Below, piece by piece: positions 6,561 to 11,599 of a stretch of DNA of 16,819 bases (within the stretch, counting starts at the first letter, position 1; each line of letters begins with the position of its first letter). The notes under the pieces are model-generated. The model made no database searches and had not been told where the DNA came from. It saw only the letters and a list, made by a program, of their open reading frames with translations. This DNA is from JAUREX01 sp044356825 (GTDB taxonomy: Bacteria; Pseudomonadota; Alphaproteobacteria; Rhodobacterales; Rhodobacteraceae). The stretch spans positions 1-16,819 of the forward strand of contig JBIKVM010000048.1 in the NCBI GenBank assembly GCA_044356825.1. Direction: 5' to 3'. The position numbers and the translations under genes are program-made.

Positions 6561-8647
6561 GCAGGCCCGAGATCCTCTTTCCGCTGTTTGCGGAGATCGA
6601 GACGCTGCCGGGCGTCGGGCCCAAGGCCGCGCGCGCGCTGGCCTCGGGGCTCGAGATCACGCGGCCGCGCGACCTGATTCTGACCCTGCCGCAGACGGGG
6701 GTGGAGCGGCGGCGAGTCGCATCCGTGCGCGATGTCGTGCCACCCGCCCATGTCGTGGTCGAGGTCGAGGTCGGCGCCCACATCCCGCCCGCCCGCCGCG
6801 GCGGGCCGCTGCGCGTCATGGTGCGCGACGCGCGCACCGAATTCGCGCTTGTCTTCTTTCACGCGCGCGCCGAGGGGATGGGACGCATCCTGCCCACGGG
6901 CCAGCGGCGCGTGATCGCGGGCCGGGTCGAGATTTTCGATGGCATCGCCCAGATCGTCCACCCCGACCACATCCTGCGCCCCGAAGAAGCCGCGAGCCTG
7001 CCCACCTTCGAGCCGGTCTATCCGCTGACGGCCGGGATCACGCAAAAGCTCATGCACAAGGCGGCCGCCGCGGCGCTGACGCGCGCGCCCGAACTGCACG
7101 AATGGATCGACCCGCATCTGCGCGCGCGCGAGGGCTGGCCTGCGTGGCGCGCGGCGATGGTCGCGGCGCATGCGCCGGCGACACCCGCCGACATGGCGCC
7201 GAACGCCCCGGCGCGCGCGCGGCTGGCCTATGACGAGGTGTTTGCCCATCAGCTCACCCTCGCGCTCGCGCGGCGCAGCCTGCGGCGCGGCAAGGGCCGG
7301 GCGAGCGTGCCGACCGGCGCGATCAGCGCCCGGGTGCGCGCATCCCTGCCCTGGCCGCTCACCGCCGCGCAGGAACGCGCGCTGGCCGAGATCGCGGCCG
7401 ACATGGCCGCGGGGCTCCGGATGAACCGCCTGCTGCAGGGGGATGTGGGGTCGGGCAAGACGGTGGTCGCGTTCCTCGCGCTCTGCATCGCGGTCGAGGC
7501 GGGCGGACAGGGGGTGATGATGGCCCCGACCGAGATCCTCGCGCGCCAGCATTTCGAGGCACTCGCCCCGCTCGCGGCGGCGGCGGGCGTCAGCCTCGGG
7601 CTGCTTACCGGGCGCGACCGGGGCGCTGCGCGGCGCGAGCGGCTGGCTGAGCTGGCAGAGGGGCGGCTCCAGATCCTGGTCGGCACCCATGCGGTGTTTC
7701 AGGCCGATGTCCAGTTCGCAGACCTGCGCCTTGCCGTCGTCGACGAACAGCACCGCTTCGGCGTCGCGCAGCGGATGGAGCTTGCCGCCAAGGGCATGGG
7801 CGCGGATGTGCTGGTGATGACGGCGACGCCCATTCCGCGCAGCCTCGCGCTGGCCCGGCACGGCGACATGGATGTCTCGGTCCTCGATGAAAAACCCCCG
7901 GGCCGCAAGCCGGTGCAGACGGTCCTCGTCTCGACCGAGCGGATGGATGAGGTGACGGCCCATCTGGCGCGCGCCCTCGCGGCCGGCCGGCAGGCCTATT
8001 GGGTGTGCCCGCTGGTCGATGAATCCGAGACGGTCGACCTCGCCGCCGCCGAAGAGCGTTTCGCGGCCCTGCGCGCTGCCTTCGGCGAGGGGGTGGTCGG
8101 GCTGGTCCACGGCCGCCTGCCGCCGGCCGAGAAGGACGCCGCCATGGCCGATTTCGCCGCCGGGCGCACCCGGCTTCTGGTTGCGACCACGGTGATCGAG
8201 GTCGGCGTCAACGTGCCTGCGGCCTCGATCATGGTGATCGAGCGCGCCGAGAGCTTCGGCCTCGCCCAGCTTCACCAGTTGCGCGGCCGCGTCGGGCGGG
8301 GCAGCGAGGCCTCGAGTTGCCTGCTGCTCTATCAGCCCCCGCTGGGCGAGACGGCGCGCCGGCGCCTCACGATCCTGCGCGAGACCGAGGATGGTTTTCG
8401 CATCGCGGAAGAGGATCTCGCGATACGGGGGGCGGGCGATCCGATCGGGACGGCGCAATCGGGGTTGCCGCGTTTCCGCATCGCCGATCCCGAGCGGCAG
8501 GCGGGGCTGATGGCGACCGCCCAGACCGACGCGCGCGCAATGCTTGAGCACGACCCCGACCTGACCGCGACGCGTGGTCGCGCGGCGCGGGTGCTACTGT
8601 GGCTCTTTGAGCGCGATCAGGCGATCCGCCTGATTGGCGTTGGTTGA
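6557..8647 (+). CDS. recG: ATP-dependent DNA helicase RecG
   Basis: RecG is a superfamily 2 helicase that reverses stalled forks and migrates branched DNA. The 696-residue reading has the N-terminal wedge/OB region (about 60-140) and Walker A GDVGSGKT (295-302). It also has DEQHRFGV (396-403, the RecG form of the DEAD box), TATPIPRSL (422-430), ATTVIEVGVNVPAA and the LHQLRGRVGRG motif VI. The C-terminal RxxxRxxILxxTxDGFxIAExDLxxRG segment is typical of RecG. The GTG at 6557 overlaps the ligA stop and yields MSRPEILFPLFAEIETLPGV, matching alphaproteobacterial RecG starts; no ATG nearby fits. Just after the stop lie two LexA-type sites, which belong to the next gene rather than to recG. Confidence 0.96.
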   Translation: MSRPEILFPLFAEIETLPGVGPKAARALASGLEITRPRDLILTLPQTGVERRRVASVRDVVPPAHVVVEVEVGAHIPPARRGGPLRVMVRDARTEFALVFFHARAEGMGRILPTGQRRVIAGRVEIFDGIAQIVHPDHILRPEEAASLPTFEPVYPLTAGITQKLMHKAAAAALTRAPELHEWIDPHLRAREGWPAWRAAMVAAHAPATPADMAPNAPARARLAYDEVFAHQLTLALARRSLRRGKGRASVPTGAISARVRASLPWPLTAAQERALAEIAADMAAGLRMNRLLQGDVGSGKTVVAFLALCIAVEAGGQGVMMAPTEILARQHFEALAPLAAAAGVSLGLLTGRDRGAARRERLAELAEGRLQILVGTHAVFQADVQFADLRLAVVDEQHRFGVAQRMELAAKGMGADVLVMTATPIPRSLALARHGDMDVSVLDEKPPGRKPVQTVLVSTERMDEVTAHLARALAAGRQAYWVCPLVDESETVDLAAAEERFAALRAAFGEGVVGLVHGRLPPAEKDAAMADFAAGRTRLLVATTVIEVGVNVPAASIMVIERAESFGLAQLHQLRGRVGRGSEASSCLLLYQPPLGETARRRLTILRETEDGFRIAEEDLAIRGAGDPIGTAQSGLPRFRIADPERQAGLMATAQTDARAMLEHDPDLTATRGRAARVLLWLFERDQAIRLIGVG

Positions 8648-8652
8648 TTGAT

Positions 8653-8667
8653 GTTCCGTTAATGTTC
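8653..8667 (+). promoter_or_regulatory. LexA (SOS) box, direct orientation
   Basis: GTTC (8653-8656), seven bases, GTTC (8664-8667) is an exact match to the alphaproteobacterial LexA operator GTTC-N7-GTTC. It begins 6 nt after the recG stop and touches a perfect -35-like TTGACA at 8668-8673. I see no clear -10 element at 16-18 nt spacing; that window overlaps the second box. GAAC at 8675-8678 also forms an inverted GTTC-N7-GAAC with the second half-site. Confidence 0.75.
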
Positions 8668-8690
8668 TTGACAGGAACTATGCGGATGTG

Positions 8691-8705
8691 GAACACAAGC
8701 GGAAC
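8691..8705 (-). promoter_or_regulatory. Second LexA (SOS) box, inverted orientation
   Basis: GAAC (8691-8694), seven bases, GAAC (8702-8705) is GTTC-N7-GTTC read on the minus strand, again exact. It lies 16-30 nt before the micro-ORF ATG, where the -10 region or transcript start would fall if TTGACA (8668-8673) is the -35. Two exact sites within about 50 bp, flanking the promoter element, suggest tight LexA repression. Binding is inferred from the established motif. Confidence 0.7.
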
Positions 8706-8720
8706 ATTCAGGAGGTTCCC

Positions 8721-8837
8721 ATGCGCCGCGCCCTCAAGTCCCTGTTCGCCCGCCCCGCGCATCCGGCCGAGGACGCCGTCGGCGCGTTCGGCCTCTTCGC
8801 GCTGCTCATCGTCGCGCTCTACGCGCTGCCTGGCTGA
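8721..8837 (+). CDS. SOS-regulated 38-residue single-span membrane protein
   Basis: ATG at 8721 to TGA at 8837, preceded by a consensus ribosome binding site AGGAGG (8710-8715) at 5-nt spacing, the best one in the window. The product starts with a short basic segment (R2, R3, K6, R11), then P12-D18, then one hydrophobic helix (about 19-36, containing GLFALLIVALYAL) and ends in PG. This predicts an inner-membrane micropeptide with its N-terminus in the cytoplasm. Two exact LexA boxes lie upstream, so induction by DNA damage is expected. Known analogues are Caulobacter SidA (29 residues, LexA-controlled, blocks division) and E. coli TisB (29 residues, SOS-induced membrane toxin); I see no sequence match to either. 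The gene overlaps the 3' end of the NifU-like gene by 19 nt tail to tail. Existence is likely; function is unknown. Confidence 0.75.
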   Translation: MRRALKSLFARPAHPAEDAVGAFGLFALLIVALYALPG

Positions 8838-9271
8838 GCGGCCGCGGCCTCCGCTGCCTCGGCCGCCGCCTCGATCGCGAGCAGGATCGAGGCGTGGCGG
8901 TTGCGGAAGTCGCGCGCCGGCAAAAGCGCCTCGAACCCGCCGAAGGGGGCGGGCGGCACGGGGCCCGCCTCGGTCAGCATGGCGCGCAGCGCGTCGCGGG
9001 CCGCGGCAAGCTCGGCCGGGCTCTGCCCGATCACCGCCCCGCCCACCACCGCCGCCGCCGCCTGGCCCAGCGCGCAGGCCTTCACATCCTGGCCGAAGGC
9101 CGCGACCCGGCCGCCCGCCAGCGTCACATCCGCCGTCACGGTCGAGCCGCAGAGCGGCGAGCGGCGCCGCGCGCTGCCCTGCGGCGCGCTCAGCCGGCCC
9201 AGAAGCGGGATCTCGGCCGCAAGCGCGAGGATGCGCCCCGAATAGAGCCGCATCAGATCATCGTCGGCCAT
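8819..9271 (-). CDS. NifU/IscU-like Fe-S scaffold family protein
   Basis: This 150-residue cytoplasmic protein has the NifU N-terminal (IscU) fold pattern: LYSGRILALAAEIPLLGRL (9-27), SPLCGSTV (38-45), DVKACALGQAAAAVV (62-76), then a region resembling the end of IscU. Two of the three cluster-binding cysteines remain (C41, C66). The third position reads RNRHASILL (123-131), with alanine (A127) where cysteine is expected, and the aspartate after the first cysteine is serine (CGS). I recall the same changes in Rhodobacterales homologues, so this is a lineage subfamily rather than a fresh defect, and true scaffold activity is uncertain. The tail is alanine- and glutamate-rich. The ATG at 9271 has GGAGGG upstream. 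The gene diverges from hisI. Confidence 0.8.
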   Translation of the reverse strand: MADDDLMRLYSGRILALAAEIPLLGRLSAPQGSARRRSPLCGSTVTADVTLAGGRVAAFGQDVKACALGQAAAAVVGGAVIGQSPAELAAARDALRAMLTEAGPVPPAPFGGFEALLPARDFRNRHASILLAIEAAAEAAEAAAAQPGSA

Positions 9272-9290
9272 GGTTCCCTCCGCCCGCGAA

Positions 9291-9310
9291 CGGTGCCAAG
9301 ATAGGCACCG
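9291..9310. promoter_or_regulatory. 20-bp inverted repeat in the scaffold/hisI divergent promoter
   Basis: CGGTGCC (9291-9297), a 6-nt spacer AAGATA, then the exact reverse complement GGCACCG (9304-9310). It lies near the middle of the 62-nt gap between the divergent scaffold gene and hisI, the right place for a dimeric repressor or activator serving both. It could also form a short hairpin in either leader. I do not recognise the operator. Confidence 0.4.
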
Positions 9311-9333
9311 GCTCCGGCAAAGAAAAGAACCCC

Positions 9334-9681
9334 ATGCCCTTCGACCCCGCGACCCTGCGCTACGATCGCGACGGCCTCATCCCCGCCATCGCGCAGGACG
9401 ACGCGACGGGCGAGGTTCTCATGCTCGCCTGGATGAACGCCGAGGCCGTCGCGCGCACGCTGGAGACGGGACGCGTGACCTATTGGTCGCGCTCGCGCCA
9501 GAGCTTCTGGATCAAGGGCGAGACCTCGGGCCACCACCAGCGCCTGGTCGAGATGCGCCTCGATTGCGACCGCGACTGCCTGCTCCTGCGGGTCGCGCAG
9601 ACGGGGCCCGCCTGCCACACCGGGGCGCGAAGCTGCTTTCACACCGCACTGCGGGACGGATCAGAGGTCGGCCTTAGCTGA
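9334..9681 (+). CDS. hisI: Phosphoribosyl-AMP cyclohydrolase
   Basis: HisI opens the adenine ring of phosphoribosyl-AMP in the third step of histidine synthesis. The 115-residue reading has LMLAWMN (29-35), TYWSRSR (49-55), WIKGETSGH (59-67), the metal motif DCDRDCLL (77-84; D77, D79, D81 and C78) and ACHTGARSCF (93-102; C94 and C101). All zinc and magnesium ligands are present. This is the stand-alone form, without the HisE domain fused in enterobacteria. The ATG at 9334 matches the family start; its ribosome binding site is poor (A-rich, AAGAAAAGAA). It is not in a his operon here. Its last 21 nt overlap the end of the EamA transporter gene on the other strand. Confidence 0.96.
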   Translation: MPFDPATLRYDRDGLIPAIAQDDATGEVLMLAWMNAEAVARTLETGRVTYWSRSRQSFWIKGETSGHHQRLVEMRLDCDRDCLLLRVAQTGPACHTGARSCFHTALRDGSEVGLS

Positions 9682-10566
9682 GCGCGCCGGGCCGCGCGGC
9701 TGCACCAGCGCCATGCCCGCGAAAAGTACCGCGAAGGCGACCCACAACGCCGCGCCGTAGCGTTCCCCCAACAGGCCCATCGACCAGATCAGGCCGAAGG
9801 CCGTGACCAGATAGGCGACCTGCGAGGCAAAGACCGCGCCCGTGCGCCCGACCAGCCAGACATAGCCCGCATAGACGAGCGAGTTGACGAACACCGCGAG
9901 CAGCATCGCCCCGAAACCGACCCCTGCCGCGGGGGGCGCGAGGCTGCCCTCGGCCAGCGCGAGTGCAAGGCCCACCGGCACGCACAGCGCATAGGCCCCG
10001 CAGACCGCCTGAACCGGATCGAGGCCCGCCGAGGCATAGCCGCCGACGACGCTGCTCTCGACGGCATAGCTCAGCGGCGTCAGGATCGCGAGCAGCACGA
10101 AGGGCAGCATCGCGGCGTCGGGCAGCCCCGAGCCCGGCAGCGCCATGAGCGCGATGCCCCCGACCCCGAGCGCGAGCCCCGCAAGGCGCGGCACGCTCGG
10201 CCGGTCGCGGCCAAGCGCCAGCGCGATCGCGAAAGCCATGACCGGCGTCATCGAGATAATGACCGACAGCACCCCGGCGGGCAGGTGCGGGGCGGCGTGC
10301 ACGGTTGCCGAGGCCGGCACGAAAACCCCGAAGGCCGCGATCGCGGCATAGATGCGCAAGGCACGGGGGCGCAGCGGCAGGTTCAGGCCGCGCAGGCGCA
10401 AGAGCGCGAAGATGATCGCGGCCCCCGCCAGATGCTGCCAGAAGAGGATGCCGAAGCCGCGATACCCCTCGCCGATCACGATCTTCAAGAGCGGCGCGGA
10501 CAGCCCCCACCCCGCCCCGAAGAGGATGAGCGCGAGAAAGGCAAGCGCGCGCTCGCGCGGCCGCAC
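9661..10566 (-). CDS. EamA/DMT family transporter
   Basis: This is an inner-membrane permease of about 301 residues. It has the drug/metabolite transporter layout: about ten hydrophobic segments in two EamA halves. The first half starts LAFLALILFGAGWGLSAPLLK and the second around LPFVLLAILTPLSYAVESSVV. Substrates of this family include amino acids, purines and other metabolites; the sequence does not show which. The start is uncertain. GTG at 10566 leaves a 7-nt gap after the metallophosphoesterase stop and begins VRPRERALAF. TTG at 10593 would add nine residues and overlap the upstream gene by 20 nt. The gene is probably co-transcribed with the YmdB-type gene. Confidence 0.85.
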   Translation of the reverse strand: MRPRERALAFLALILFGAGWGLSAPLLKIVIGEGYRGFGILFWQHLAGAAIIFALLRLRGLNLPLRPRALRIYAAIAAFGVFVPASATVHAAPHLPAGVLSVIISMTPVMAFAIALALGRDRPSVPRLAGLALGVGGIALMALPGSGLPDAAMLPFVLLAILTPLSYAVESSVVGGYASAGLDPVQAVCGAYALCVPVGLALALAEGSLAPPAAGVGFGAMLLAVFVNSLVYAGYVWLVGRTGAVFASQVAYLVTAFGLIWSMGLLGERYGAALWVAFAVLFAGMALVQPRGPARSAKADL

Positions 10567-10573
10567 GATCCGC

Positions 10574-11386
10574 TCAGGCCCCGGCGGGGGCAAGAAGCCC
10601 GCCCGTGCGCAGCGGCGCGACCGCTACCGCGCGCCCGCTGCGCTCGTCGGTTTCGACCAGAACGCCGCAGAGGGTGGCGGGGCCGCGGGCGGGTTCGAAG
10701 CGGCCCTTGGGCATCTGGGTGATGAAGCGGCGCATCGGTTCGGCCTTGTCCATGCCGATGACCGAATCGTAGTCGCCGCACATGCCGGCGTCGGTCAGAT
10801 AGGCGGTCCCGCCCGGCAGGATGCGCGCATCCGCCGTCGGCACATGGGTATGCGTGCCGACGACAAGGCTCGCGCGGCCGTCGCACCAATGGCCCATCGC
10901 CGTCTTTTCCGATGTCGCCTCGGCATGGATGTCGATCACGGCGGCATCGACCGCGCCCCCCAGCGGATGGGCCTGCAAGACGGCGGCGACGGCCGAGAAG
11001 GGATCGTCGAAGGGCCGCTTCATGAACACCTGACCGAGCGCCTGCGCCACGAGGACGCGCCGCCCGGCGGCGGTGGTGAAGACGCGCGCCCCCTGCCCCG
11101 GTGCCGCGCGCGCATAGTTGAGCGGCCTGAGGATGCGCGGCTCCGCTTCGATGAACGACAGCATCTCGGTCTGGTCGAAGGCATGATCGCCGAGCGTGAT
11201 GCAATCGGCGCCCGCGGCAAGGATCGCCTGCGCGTCCGCGGCCGTCAGCCCCATGCCGCCCGAGGCGTTCTCGGCGTTGACGATGGCGAAATCGAGCGCA
11301 AGCTCCGCCCGCAGCCGCGGCAGCGCCTCGGCCAGCGCGCCGCGCCCCGTCCTGCCCACGACATCGCCGAGAAAGAGGATCCGCAT
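10574..11386 (-). CDS. YmdB-type (TIGR00282) metallophosphoesterase
   Basis: This 270-residue protein belongs to the family of Bacillus YmdB, a two-metal phosphodiesterase active on cyclic nucleotides. Visible motifs are LGDVVGRTGR (6-15; D8), NAEN (37-40), the GxH metal motif as LGDHAFD (65-71), DIHAEATSEK (152-161; H154) and VGTHTHVPTAD (176-186; H179, H181). The bridging position that is asparagine in Bacillus YmdB (N67) reads aspartate (D67) here. The length and motif spacing match the family. The ATG at 11386 has AGGGATGGG upstream. It follows ccoS on the same strand after 54 nt, so it may be the tail of the cco transcript or have its own promoter. The substrate in Proteobacteria is unknown to me. 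Confidence 0.9.
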   Translation of the reverse strand: MRILFLGDVVGRTGRGALAEALPRLRAELALDFAIVNAENASGGMGLTAADAQAILAAGADCITLGDHAFDQTEMLSFIEAEPRILRPLNYARAAPGQGARVFTTAAGRRVLVAQALGQVFMKRPFDDPFSAVAAVLQAHPLGGAVDAAVIDIHAEATSEKTAMGHWCDGRASLVVGTHTHVPTADARILPGGTAYLTDAGMCGDYDSVIGMDKAEPMRRFITQMPKGRFEPARGPATLCGVLVETDERSGRAVAVAPLRTGGLLAPAGA

Positions 11387-11440
11387 GACCCATCCCTAGG
11401 CCGCGCCGCACGGGGCGGCAAGGGGGCCTCTGGGGGGGCG

Positions 11441-11599
11441 TCAGGGTTTGGGCCGGTCGTCCCACTCCTCGGTCAGGATGCGGCGGGCGTCGCCCTCGGG
11501 ATCGTCATACTGGCGCGCGCGCAGCGTCCAGAAGAAGGCCCCAAGCCCGACCCCGCCCAGGATCAGCGACACCGGGATGAGGATCGCGAGCACCTCCAT
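11441..11599 (-). CDS. ccoS: cbb3 oxidase maturation protein CcoS
   Basis: This small membrane protein of 52 residues is needed for cofactor insertion into cbb3 oxidase, probably copper and haem delivery to CcoN. The sequence starts MEVLAILIPVSLILGGVGLG, one membrane span (about 3-24), then the CcoS signature FFWTLRARQYDDPEGDARRIL (23-43 region) and an acidic tail ending DDRPKP. Its ATG overlaps the ccoI stop by one base (TGATG), showing translational coupling and confirming the start. The size and charge pattern are typical of the family. Confidence 0.92.
   Translation of the reverse strand: MEVLAILIPVSLILGGVGLGAFFWTLRARQYDDPEGDARRILTEEWDDRPKP

Noticed and set aside
4368..8551. Long open frames on the minus strand opposite ligA and recG (652 and 811 codons)
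   Set aside because: They are rich in R, G, A and H with no domain pattern and lie wholly antisense to well-recognised enzymes. This is the usual result of few stop codons in high-GC DNA.
8634..8663. Alternative promoter for the micro-gene (TTGGCG, 18 nt, GTTAAT)
   Set aside because: Each hexamer matches only 4 of 6 bases; TTGACA at 8668 is a better -35, though its -10 is unclear. Left undecided rather than annotated.
11405..11419. GCCGC/GCGGC hairpin between ccoS and the metallophosphoesterase gene
   Set aside because: Five-bp stem without a T tract in GC-rich DNA is expected by chance; not enough to claim a terminator.
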